Positions 35,201 to 48,500 of a DNA stretch of 64,000 nt are shown here, in pieces. A program made the translations under genes and the position numbers. Below the pieces are notes generated by a model, which was not told the origin of the DNA, searched no databases, and was given only the letters and a program-made list of their open reading frames with translations. The DNA comes from Notamacropus eugenii. Lineage: Eukaryota; Chordata; Mammalia; Diprotodontia; Macropodidae. How positions within the stretch are numbered: the first letter of the stretch is position 1; each line of letters begins with the position of its first letter. Location: positions 280,429,206-280,493,205 of the forward strand of contig NC_092872.1 in the NCBI RefSeq assembly GCF_028372415.1, given 5' to 3'.

Positions 35201-38200
35201 AATATTGGCACAATAGTGATTGTGATTGGCTGTTTCTACCTAAATTCCATAAAAAGATGAGAATGAAATAATGATGGTGATAGCAATAGCTAGGAGGTAG
35301 CATTTTCAGGTTTACAAACTGCTTTATAAATATTACCTCATTTGATCCTCACCACAACCCTAGGAGGTAGATGCTGTTATCCCCATTTTTACAGATGAGA
35401 AAACTAAAGCAGACAGTGATGAAGTGACTTGCCCAGGGTCATATGGCTAGTAAGTGTCTTAGGACACATTTGAACCCGGTCTTCCTGACTCTGTCCTTGT
35501 TCAGCACTTTGTACTGCGGTGCTCCCTAGCTACCTCTGTTTGGTGATGATGGTGATGACAGTGGTGATGGTGGTGATGATAGTGGTAATGGTGGTGATGG
35601 TGTTGATGACAGTGGTGATGGTGGTGATGATAGTGGTAATGGTGGTGATGGTGTTGATGACAGTGGTGATGATGGTGATGATGATAGAATTCCTCTACAC
35701 TCCATCCCACCCCCAAGAAGTGAAGATATCTAATGAAGGGCATTGAGCTATCCCCAAAGACAACCTTTTCCAGTTTGGAGGAGTTCTAATGGTTAGGAAA
35801 TTGTTCCTAACATTCAGCCTTAATTCACTTCTTTGTTGCTTCCTTCCTAGTCTCTTTCCTGGGATCCAAATTTTATTGTGTGTGTGTGTGTGTGTGGGTT
35901 AGCTATTAGCTATTTCCAATCCAGGATCTATGCTGATTATGCATGTGACCTTGGACATGTGACTACTTCTCTCTAGATCTCAGTTTCCACCTCTGTATAT
36001 CACGGGTTTCAAACCTTCATCTGCAATCTCAAAAGGAAGATTTCCCTTTGTTCAGGAAAGGGTGAATTCTCAAATGAGAGTAAGCTTTTAATAAGTGCCT
36101 ATTGTGTGCAGAGAGTTGTGCTGGGTCCTGGAGGTGAGAGTGGGGATGGAAATGGAGATTTATTTAAGTCAACAAGTATTAGGTGCCTACTATGTGCCAG
36201 GCAATGGAGAACATAGTCAGTCACTGTGCTGGGTGCTGAGGACACAAGTACAAAGAATAAGCTTTTATTCTAATGGAGACTTACAGCATAGTCCCTAACC
36301 TCAAGGAGTTGTGGTCCAAAAAGGGAACAAGATGGGGCGTAGTGGATGAGGAATTGGACTAGAAAGCCTCTAGCACCCTGGACAAGTCCTTTAATATCTC
36401 TATATTATATAATATATATTATATACAATAATGTACCTCAGTTTCCTCACCTACAAAATAAGAGGGTTGACTCCATGGCCTCCAAGATCTTTTTCAGCTC
36501 TAGGATCCTTATTGGACATTGTGCATGATATCTGAATTGTTGTTTAGTCATTTCAGTCATGGCTGACTCTCCGTGACCCCATTTGGGATTTCATTTCAGA
36601 GATACTAAAGAGATTCACCATTTCCTCCTCTGACTCATTTGACATATATGGAAATGGATGCAAACAGGGTTAAGTGACTTGCCCAGGGTCATACAACTAG
36701 TAAGGGTCTGAGGTCACATTTGAACTCAGGTCTTCTTTACTCCAGAGGCAACATTCTGTACATGATGGTGCCACCTAGCTGCCCCCTGATAGCTGCATTA
36801 ATGAGTTACACGAGCAGAGATATGTGAAGGCTGAGGGGTAGGAGCCTTGACTGCTGGTAATGATGGGAGGTATAGAATACCGGGGAAGTCTTACTAGAGG
36901 AGATGGCATTTGACCTGTGCTTTCAAGGCTGGGTAAGTCTTCAACAAGTAAAATAGGAGGAGGATGGAATTCCAAGCATAAGGATCACTTTGAGCAAAGG
37001 TATGGCAGTGTTCAAATATTACAGACTAGACTCATGATTTCATTAGTATAGAATGAGACAACTCTCTAGCAAAGCAGGGCATCACTTTCTCTACAAGTTA
37101 TGTAACTCCTACAGAGTTACTTGGGATCAGTAAGAGGTTAAGTGACTTGCCCAGGGTGACACAATCACTTTGCATCCACAGTGGAACGTAACTCCCAGAC
37201 AGCTTGGCTTTGACACCATCTCTAACCTCTTTACTACTCTGCCTCTTATTCTAATAGTAAATACTTTCTCTACTTGATGGTGATGATAAAAAACCATTTT
37301 GTCTTCACCCCACCTTATTCCGGACATATATTTGCCTTGAAAAGAAGAAGTCTTTCTTTCAATTCTCGTGAGATTGGGGCACCTCTGCCGTTGTTCTCCA
37401 GATCAGCCAAACAGTGTTAAATGAAGTAAGTTATCTGAGCTGCCAGTAACCTGTCTGCTGCAGAAGTGGGGCTGAGTTGTGTGGAAGGCAGAGTGGAAAG
37501 GAGGTCAGTGGGAGCTTGGAGACACCCTTGCCTTGCCTTGCTTTGCTTCATATCCCACCTGGGCAAGAAAGGAAAGAGGAAGTTAGAATTTGGCCTTCCA
37601 GCTAATATTGACTCACATTTTTGTGGCATGTCAAGGCTTATAAAGTACAGTTCCTTATGTTAACACCCCTATTTTGTAAATAAAGACTCTGAGCCCAGAG
37701 AGGTGCAGTCAGTTGCCCACAGTCATCCAGCTGGGTGACTCAAAACCAGAGCTCCTTTCAGTTGGATTCAGCTAATATTTTTTAGTATAGCATCCCTCAA
37801 CTCACAAGTTGGGTCCTCAGGAAGTGACTATAACTTTCAGGTTTCTAAGGTACACTCTTAAAACTTAAAACTATAGATCACAAACCTCAATTGGTGAGCT
37901 CTCCTTTACTAGTAAGCCAGTAGACACAATTAACTCAAAGCAAAATAATTTACTAAAATGAAATAAAAGAGCAACTACAAAGTATCCTCCTATCCTACCT
38001 CCTCAAATGAGGCATGCTGTCCCCACAAATACACATTGCAGGCACGAAAGAATGGGCAAAAACAGAGTACATTAGGAGTATGCAAGGCACCCTACTATAG
38101 ATGGGAGTTACGAAACCAGAAAAAAAGGCTTTAAGGAACTTACATTCCACTGGAAGGCTTTACCATGTAAAAATATAATTCAGTTAAACAAACATTTATT

Positions 38201-39120
38201 AATCAGCTACTGTGTGATGTGATGCAATTAAAAGGCAAAAAGGAAACAATCTCTGCCCTCAAGGAACTTATATTGTACTGAGGGGAAAAGGGAGGGAATA
38301 CTCATTTAGTAAGCATCTACTCTGTGTCAAGTTCTGTGCTTAGAATCTTACAAACATCTCATTTGAGGAGAGAAACATGTACATGGTATCAATTCAATTC
38401 AACAAGCATCTCTTAGTTGTGTGCTCTGTGGCACTCACTGTGCTGGGAATACAAAGGAAAGAAGAAAACTCAAATAATCCTTACCCTCAAGGAGTTTATA
38501 TTCTATTGGGGAGGGGAAGCATGTAAAGGCAAACAATATACAAATACATATAAAAAAATGTTGGTTGTTGAGGGACGGGAATCGAGACAACTGGGAAAAT
38601 CAGGAAAGGCACCTGAGATGAGTCTTGAAGCCTGCTAGACACTTTCACAGGTGGAGAGGGAATCAGTACAAAAGCATGGAGGTGGTGTATGACATACTAC
38701 ATAAGGAGGACAGCAAGGAAGCCACTTTGGATCAAACAATGGTTCAGTGTTCATGTGTGATGAGTCTGGCAAGATTGATCTGGAAATAGATTGAGAAGAG
38801 TCTTAAATGCCAAAAGGGGGAGTTTGCATGTTATCTGACAGGCAATGGAAGCTACTTGAATGGGAAAATGACATGACAATGGGAGAGTGATGTAGGAATA
38901 TCTCTTTGGCAGCTGTGTGAAAGATGGAACCAAGTGGGGAGAGGATGCGTGCAAGAAGGGTTATCAGGGGACTCTTACAGTAGGCAGATGAGCAGTGAGG
39001 AGGGCATGTGTTCCAGTGGCTGTGAGGGGAGGGGAGGAAGTGGAGAGAAAAGGCATGCTAGAGATAATGGGGAAGTAGAGTCACCCAGGAAATAGAAGTA
39101 AATACCAAGGTTTTTAGGAG

Positions 39121-39197
<77 letters not shown>

Positions 39198-42100
39198 TGC
39201 ATGCGTGCGTATGTGTGTGTGTTTTCTGACCCTATAATTTTATTGCCATGAGAACCCTCAGACAAAAAATTTACTCTACCAATTCCAATCAGCCCCTGTT
39301 TTGCACCTTCATCTTGGAGTATCTCTTAGGGCACTAAGAGGACATATAGCCAGTATGAACTTGAACCCAGATCTCCCTGACTCTAAAACCAGCTCTCAAG
39401 CCATTCCACCACGCTGCCTTTTATATACAAAGTAATTGAACATCATTTCAAGAAGAAGTATTAGTAAGTGGGGCCATCAGGAAGGACCTCATAGATTGGT
39501 CCTGGAAGGAAGCTGGAGTTCTTTGGACATTCCCCTTTCTCCTGCCATCCTAACCCTCCACTTTGGCAGGGAAGGGAGGGGAGTCTTGTACAATCTGGGG
39601 CCAGGAATACATCGGTGTGAAGGAGAGAGGAGTCAGAGGTGCCCCATGCTAGATATTTGTCCAGGATACGTTAGTATTTTTTAAAGGTAATTTGGGCCTT
39701 TGTCTATCATAATTCAGCATCCCAGGTGCAGTAGTTGCAAACCCAGTCAGCCCTGCTGGGCTGGACTATGGTCAGTGGCATTGGGTTAGTTTGCAAAAAT
39801 AACATAAATGTGGCTTTTGTGTCCAAACAAAGCAGTTTCTCAGAATCTTAATCTTAAAAGCTTGTCTTGGTTAGTTTGTTTAATTCAGTTTTTCTGCAGA
39901 ATAAAAGTCAGTTTGTTACTCCTGTTTCCTGGGGCTCCGTCACTTTGTTTTCTGTGAGAGAGGAAACCCTTAGTGGGCCACTTTGGGAGGAGAGCACCTC
40001 TCACTCTGACTTTGTGCCGATGACTCACAGTGGTGTGTTGAGTGTTAGGAGATACTGTGGCCTCAGAGCCACCAGAGGCCAGATTTCTATCTGCAATGCA
40101 GGCCTCTGTTAGCTTGGTCAGTGCCCAGGGGTCCCGCCAAGGACTTCTATTTTTCTTCTTCTGGGGAGCTGGTACGTGCAGCAACTGAGGCCCAGCAAAA
40201 GAGCTTCAGGCTTGGGCTGCCTTGAGAGGATGAGATAGGGAAGTGACGGCCCATCCTGGTCTTCCTCCATTGGCCTCATCTGTAGCAGATACAAAAGCAA
40301 AGTTTTAAACTGAATTGGTCTTGTTTGTGCAATAGCTTTCCAATTTAATTTCACCAAAAATTTCAGTTTTATCTTTTATGATCATCTCTGCCTCTTTTCT
40401 ACTCAAGAATTTCCCCCCATCCATCATTGTGAAAAATGCCTCCTTCCCATTTTCATTGAGATGTAAGGATAGACTGGAGAGGGAGGAAAGTCTGAAAAGT
40501 ATGGTGGGTTGGAAGTTAAAAGACCCTGATCTGCCGCTTTCTACCTGTGGGATTTGTTTATAATATAACATTTTGTACATCTAGGTCATGCATCCATTTG
40601 GAGTTTATTGTGGTATGTGATATGAGAGGTTGGTCTAAGCCTAATTTCTGCCAGACTGCTTTCCAGTTTTTCCAGTAGGTTCTGTTGAATAGAGAATCCT
40701 TAGCCCAAGATTCAGTGTCCTTAGGTTTATCAGGTCTGCTCCTCTCACCCTGTCTCTGAGTTTACTCACTCCCTATGATGTCTTTCTCCTAGAAATACAG
40801 ACAGTATCCTCACAAAATCTCAGAGTTGTGAAGGACCTTGGAAGGCCATGCAGTCCAGTCCAAACCTGAACAGGAATCCAGCCCCTGATGGAAAGCCTGC
40901 CCCCTCCAAAGGCAGATCTTGGTCTTGTGTCTTGAGTCGGGTCCAAGTGCTGGCCCATGGGAGGTGTTTGATAGACGTTGGTTATTGTGAATTGAGTAGC
41001 AGATTAGCTGCTAGGCAGCCCTGTGTAAGAAAGGGCCATGCCTCTCGGTGCAGGGTCCGCCTCCCTGCAAAATGAGAGTGGAAAAGATCATCTCTCTGGT
41101 ACTTTCTGGAGCTGTTGCTCTGTTTTCTGGGTGTGTCTCATTTGGGTTTATTTTTAGATTCATGTGTACATAAGTAAGTATTGTGAAACAGCCCCATTAT
41201 GTCAGGCGTTTGTTTTTCTGAATAAACTTCCTAGCCAAACAATTGTTGTGCTTCCCTGAAGAATTGTGGAAGTGCGAATCCTGATGTTTAGTGGTTCTAA
41301 GTGAGCTGCATCCTGCTGGGACAGGGCTCTGGAGTCAGGGGACCACACTGTGAATCCTAGCTGTGACATTCTGAGCATGACTTAGCCTTAGGTCCTTCCT
41401 GAGAGATTGAATTCAAGTCATTTAGTATTTATTAAGCAACAGCTGTATGCCAGGCCCTGTGCTGAGTGCTGGGGTTATGTAAGGAAACAAAAGAAATCTC
41501 CTATCCTCAAAGAACTCACTTCTGCTGAATGCTAAGTTTTTAGTTGACTGGACTTAAAGGCCAATTTTGTGTGACTCTGGGTGTGGGCCATCTGTCCCTG
41601 GCCCTCAGTTTCCATCTGTGTACACTGAGGGAGCCAGACTAGATGTCTTCCAGCATCTGACATGGTAGGCCCCCTTTCTCCTCCACCTCTGCTCCCTGGT
41701 AAGCCTCTCTGAGTGTTCTCAGCCCTCCAGCTTTTGACTTTCACTCACAGTGGTCAGATTTAGATCTATTTCTCTCCCCCCTGTGGCCAGTTGTATTGAC
41801 CCTTCTACCTGTCTGGCTGAAACTTGGCTTAGTTAGAGGACCACAGAGCTGAATCTAGAAGGGGCCTTGGAGATGCAGCCCCTCACCTTACAGATGGGCA
41901 AACTGATGCCCAGAGAGGTGTGGAAGGGACTTGTCCAAAATCCCACAGGTAGAAAGTGACAGATCAAGGTCTTTTAATTTCCAACCCACCATACTTTTCA
42001 GACTTTCCCCCCTCTCCAGTCTATCCCTACATCTCAATGAGTCTCTCTCAAAGGTTTTTGATTATGTAGGCCACCCAGCTATTTATGGGCTTCCGTCCTC

Positions 42101-42546
42101 CTGACCCTCCACGCTGTCCGCTGCCTGGCAGTAGAGTCAGGGGTTTTCATCCTGCTGACCTGAGTAGGTACTAAAAAACTCAAAAGCAGGTCAGTGCAGT
42201 GGGAGGTACCCTGGGTACTCACTGTCTGGGTGGCAGGTTCTTCACAGCCTCCTCCATGAGACACCACACGACCCCCACTTCCTCCTGTCCTGGCTGTGTC
42301 TCCCTCCCCATTCCCAGCTACCATGTCTGATCTGCTGTACCCAGGTGAGAGTTTTAGCATGAACTAAATCCACAGCACAAAGAGGCTTCCTTGGGAAGAG
42401 TGAGGAGGCTTCCAGCATTCTCCTTGGGGTATTTATGGAGCAATAGCATGGGTGATGTGCCTCTGGGTCCCAAGGACAGGCCACCTTTCCTCTAGAGACA
42501 GTGAGTGGAATTTGTGTGTATATGGGGTTGTGTGTGTGTGCATGTG

Positions 42547-42578
<32 letters not shown>

Positions 42579-45500
42579 TACACACATATATATAGCACAA
42601 TAGTGTAATATATATAGCATAACAAATTATACATATTATATGTATACATACATAGCGCAATAATATAGCATACATATGTATATCGAAATATTATATATAT
42701 GTATATATATGTATAATGTGTGTATGTATCACAATATAATAAACATGCCAGACCTAGAGTCAGGAAAACCTGAGTTCAAATCCAGCCTCAGACACTTCCT
42801 AGTTGGGTGACCCTGGGCAAGTCACTTGACCCTGTTTACCTCAGTTTCTTCACCTGTAAAATGAGCTGAAGAAGGAAATGGCAAACCTCTGTAGGATCTC
42901 TGCCAAGAAAACCCCAAAATAGGGTCACGGAGAGTCAGACACAACTGAAATGGCTAAACAACAATATGCATGTCTATAATTAATATCATGCAACAACATA
43001 TAATTTAGTATAACATAATATAATATGTTGATTATATTACACATGATTTGTATTTCTGCACCTAAATTCCTCACCTCCATGTTCTGAATGGCATGTATCA
43101 CCATTGGTTGTCAGAAATCATGCATGGTCATTGTATCAATCCTTCTCTTTTCAGCTTTCAAAGGAGTTTGTTTTCACAGCGTTGTAGTTATTGCATAAAC
43201 TATTCTCCTGGTTCTGCACATTTCCTTCTTTACTAGTTTATAAAAATCTTAAAATGATTCATTTCTATAATATTGCTGTTTTAGTGTAAATTGTCCCACT
43301 TTAGTTCATTTTCCTCAGCTTCATTTATCATACATGTCTTTCCATGTTTCCCTGAAATCATCTGTTTTGGGCCAAGACGGTAGAGTAAGTAGTGAATTGA
43401 CATAGTTCTCCCACATTCACCTCCAAACAACACCCCAAGACAAATTCTGGAACAGCAGAACCAGCAAAAAGATGGGGTAAAACAATCTTTTAGCCCAAGA
43501 AACTTGGGAGATTGGCAAGAAAGGTCTGTCTCACTTAGGTAAAAGGGGAAGGCAACCCAGGACAGAAAGCATCCCAGCAAGTCGGCAGCAAGCCCTGCTT
43601 CAGCAAACCAGTAGGAGAACCTGAATCCCAATGCAGTGGAACAGACAAATGACAACACCAGCTCTCCATGTGTCTCAGTATAGCCAGAAGAATGGGCAGA
43701 TTCCAGCTCCAAGAAATGCAGAGTGCTTCAGCATAGCCCCAGACAAACAGGCAGTTTCAACGTACACCCTGGGAAACTCAGAAACCCCTCAGCAGCCTGA
43801 ACACACACCAGATACCAGCATGAGGACCCTAGCTCAGTATCAGGTAAGCTGCCAGACTCGCAGTGCCTCCAGCAGTGCCACCCACCCCACCCCTTCAGCA
43901 TAGCACTAGACCAGAGGGTCCCCTGTGGGCTTCAGGACAACATCAGCCCACCATCAGGTAAACAGCCAGGACCTGTAGCTCCTGGCACAAGAAGCCTGAG
44001 ATAATGTCCCTTCCACTCCAGGAGCAAAGCTCAAATTGAAAAGAAAGGAAAAAGATCAAAAAAGATCAACAAAAAATAAACAAAAGAAATCTGACCATAG
44101 AGAAGACCACAGGGAAGACCAAGACACACCTATGGGCAAAACCCCCAAGATAAACAGGAAATGTCTCAAGCCCAAAAAGGGCTCAAAGAGGAGCTCAAAA
44201 GGGAGCTTAAAAATCATGTAAGAGGGTAGAAGAAAAATTGGGGGAAAATGAGTGATGCAAGGGAATTATGAAAAAAGAGTCAACAGTTAGAGAAAGAAAA
44301 CAACTACTTAAAAAATAGAATTGGTCAAATGGAAAAAGAGATAGATACAAAAATCCATTGAAGGAAACAACTCCTTAAGAGGTACAATTGGCCAAGTGGA
44401 AAAGGAGGTACAAAAGCCAACTGAGGAAAACAACTCCTTAAATGCTAGAATTGGACAAGTAGAAGACAATGACTCTATGAGAAAGAGGAGTGCACTGGAT
44501 GCAGAAGGAAGGGAGAAGCAGAATGGGGTAAATTATTTCACATGAAAGTGAAAGAAAAAGCTATTACAGTGGAGGGAAAGATGGGAGGGTGGGTGATAGA
44601 CATCATTTGAACCTTACTCTCATAAGTATTGTCTCAGAGACAGAATAATATGCACAATCAATCAAATATAAAAATCTATTTAACCCAACAGGGAAGTAGG
44701 AGGAGAAGAGATTAAGTAAAGGTAAGGGGGATCTACAGAAAGCATGGCAGACTGGAGGAAGTGGTATACAGAAGCAAAACACTAGTGAGATGGCAAAGGG
44801 TGAAAAGAGAGAGGACAAACGAGGAAAAATAGGATGGAGAGAAATACACAGGTAGTAATCATAACTCTGAATGAGATGAATTCTTCCATAAAATGGAAGC
44901 AGATAGCAGAGTGGATCAAAAAACAGACTTCTACAATAGTTGTTTACAAGAAACACACTTGAAGCAGAGAGACACCCACAGGGTAAAAAGATGAGGGACT
45001 AGAGCAGAATCTATTATGAGTCAATTGAAGTAAAAAAAAAAAAAAAACCAGAGGGAGCAATCCTGACCTCAGACAATGCAAAAGCAAAAAGAGACCTAAT
45101 TAAAAGAGATAAGGAAGGAAAATACATCTTGCTAAAAGTTACCATAAACAATGAAGTGATATCAATTCTAAACATATATGCACCAAGTGGTAGAACATCC
45201 AAATTCTTAAAGGAGAAATTAAGTGAGTTATAAGGTCATGACCAAACAAAAGATAGAGAGCATTAAGAAATGCAAAATAGATCTTTTTGATTATACTGAA
45301 TTAGGAAACTTTTGTGCAAACAAAGCCAATGCAACAAAGATTAGAAGAAAAATAGAACTCTGGGAAACAATCTTTATAGTAAGTGTTTCTGATAAAGGTC
45401 TCATTTCTCAAATATATAAAGAACTGAGTCAAATTTATAAAACATACAAGCTATTACTCAATTTATAAATGGACAAAGCGTATGAATAGGCAGTTTCCAA

Positions 45501-48500
45501 ATGTTGCAGTCAAAGCAATCTATAGACATATGCAAAAGTGCCCTAAATCACTTTTGGTTGGAGAAATGAAAATTAAAACAACTCTGAGATACCTCTTCAT
45601 ACCTGCCAGATTGTCTAATATGACAAAAAAAGGAAAATGATAAATGTTGGAGAGGACATAGGAAAGTTGGGACAATAATACATTGTTGGTGAAGTTGTGA
45701 CCATTCTGGACAGTAATTTGGAATTATTCCCAAAAGGCAACTAAATTGTGCATATCTTTTGATCCAGAAATAAGGGTATTAGGTCTGTATTCCAAAGATA
45801 TCATTATAAAGGGAAAAGGACCTACATATGCAAAAATATTTATAGCAGCCCCTTGTGTGTTGACAAAATATTGGAAACTGAGGGGATGCTTATCAATTGG
45901 GGGATGCCTGAACTGGCTGTGGTATATAAATAATGGAATACTATGGCACAACAGCAAATGATGAACAGTCAGATTTCAGAAAAACCTGGAAAGACTTGTA
46001 TAAATTGATACAAAGTGAAATGGACAGAACCAGAAAAACATTGTATACGGTATCAGCAACATCATGTGATGATCAACTATGAATAACTCAGCTCTTCTCA
46101 GCAACACAGTGATCCAAGACAAGTATAAAAGATTCATGAAGGAAAATGCTATCCATATTCAGATAAAGAACTGATGGACCTTGAAAGCAAATCAAAGCAT
46201 ACTTTTCCCACTTATTTTATTCTTTGTCATTGTTTTTTTGCCTTCTAATCTGTCTTTTTCTTTCACAACTATGACGAATATGGAAATATGCTCTACATGA
46301 TAGCACGTCTACCATTTTAGGAGGGAGGGAAGGAGGAAAATTTGGAACTCAAAATCTTATAAAAATAAATGCTAAAAATTGTCTTGACATGTAATTGAGG
46401 AAAAATAAAACACTATTAAAAAAAGAAACCATTTATTTTCTCCTTTCTTACCACATGATTGATTCTGTCACATTCATATTCCATGCCTTATTCAGTCATC
46501 CCAGTTTGTGCCACTATAAACAGACTTATTATAAATACTCTTGTACATATAGGACTGTTTGCTGTTTCTTTGATTTTTCTTGGGTATAGGCCTAGCAGTG
46601 GTATTTCTGGGTCAAAGAGCATGTTCTTTTTTTTTTTTTTTTTAACCATAATTCCGAATTGCTTTCCAGAATGGTCATGCCCATTCATAGGTCCACTAAC
46701 AGTTCTTCAGTGTGTGTGTTTTCCCACAGGGTCTCCAATATTTGTCATTTTTCTTTACCTTCTTCACTTCTCTAATAGATGCAATGTGTAACCATAAAAT
46801 TTAATTTTTATTTGGCTAATTAGTAATGGTTTTGAATTTCCCATATGATTATAGATAGAGAAGCTAGGTTTCTATCCTTGTCTGTTCATATCTGTTCATA
46901 TCCTTAGACTATTTGTAAATTGGAGAATGGTTCTTTTTCTTGTAAATTTTAATTAGTTTCTTATGTATCTTGGAAATGAGACCTTTATCAGAAAAATCAT
47001 CAGTAAAGCTTTTTCCTAGTTCATTGTTTCCCTTTTAACTTTATTAGATTTGTTTGTGCAAAACCTTTTTTTATTTTATTTAATCAAAATTATGCATTTT
47101 ATCTTCTGTGGCCCTTGTTAAGTCATGAACTTTTCCCCTATTTATTGCTCTGATAGGTATTTTTCTCTAATTTGTGTTTGAAATGCCCTTTTAAATCTAG
47201 GCCACACATTCATTTGGAGTTTCTCTTTGTACAAGGTATGGGGTGTTAGCCTAAATCTATTTTTTTGTATTCTGCTCTTCAAATTTTCCAATCAGTTTTT
47301 GTCAAATGGTGAGTTCTCATACCCGGAGCAGGAGCCTTGTGTTAAGATATCAGATATACTTTTTTCTGTATGTTGAGTACCAAAACTGTTCCCCTGATCA
47401 CTCTCTCTATTTTTCACTAGTACTAAATTTACTTTATAATATAGTTTGAGATCTGATGGTGTGAGTTCCTCTTTATTCTCATTTCTATTTCATTATTTCT
47501 CTTGAGAGTCTTGACTTTTTTTTCCCTTCCATATGAATTTCATTACTACTTTTTTATAGATCTACAAGGTAATCTTTTAGAAGTTTAATTAATATAGCAT
47601 TGAATAAGTAAATTAATGTAAATAGTATTGTTGTTATCATATTGACCAATCCTACCTGAATAATTAATATTTTCCCAGTTATTTAATTCTGTATTTCTGT
47701 TACCGTTTGTTTGCAGTGACGTAGCTTTGTGTTTCTCTTGGAAGGCAGACTCCTATGTATTTTTCTACAGAAATTTTAAATGAACTTTCTCTTTCTATTT
47801 CTTTGCTAGATTTTATTGCTGTTATAAAGAAATGCAGATGATTTACATGGATTTAGCTTATATTCTCCAAACTTGCTAACGTTATTGCTTCAATGAACTT
47901 TTAGCTGACCCTTTAAGGTTCTTTAAGTACACCCTCATATCGTCTGCAAAAAGGGTTAACTTTTTTCTTCTTTATCGGTGTTATTCTCTCAATCTATTTC
48001 TTGTCTTATTGCTATGGACAGCATTTGTAGTACTAAGTCAAAAAGAAGTGGTGATAATGAACATCCTTGTTTCACCCCAGAACGCATTGGAAAAGATTCT
48101 GCTTTAAATCCATCTTAAATGATAGTATCTCTTGGTTTTAGATATAAACTATTTATCATATTAAGGAAAGATTTATTTATTCCTATTTTTGAAGTGTTTT
48201 TGACAGAAAGCAATATTATATATTTTTTGTCATTCTAACCTTTTTTCACACTTTCTTTTTTAATTTTTAAAATTATTTTTAAAAATTATTAATTTATTTT
48301 AAGTTTTCAACATTCATTTCCACAAAATTTTGAGTTCCAAATTTTCTCCCCATCTCTCCCCTCCCCCACCCCAAAACACCGAGCATTCTGATTACCCCTT
48401 CCACCAATCTGCCCTCCCTTCTAACAATCAGTATTATATATTGTCAAAGAAAAATAAATATGACTGGATGTGTTTTTTGTTTTCCCAATATTAAACTAAG

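Noticed and set aside
35541-35690. CRISPR-like array
   Set aside because: Regular units without unique spacers, in a vertebrate intron; it is a minisatellite.
35501-35743. Histidine-rich frame
   Set aside because: Reverse reading of the GAT/GGT minisatellite.
37850-38050. Possible fossil LTR-like stretch
   Set aside because: Only a vague resemblance in composition; no ends or partner found.
45223-45468. 81-codon frame resembling a small protein
   Set aside because: It is the ORF2 C-terminal part of the internally deleted L1, not a host gene.
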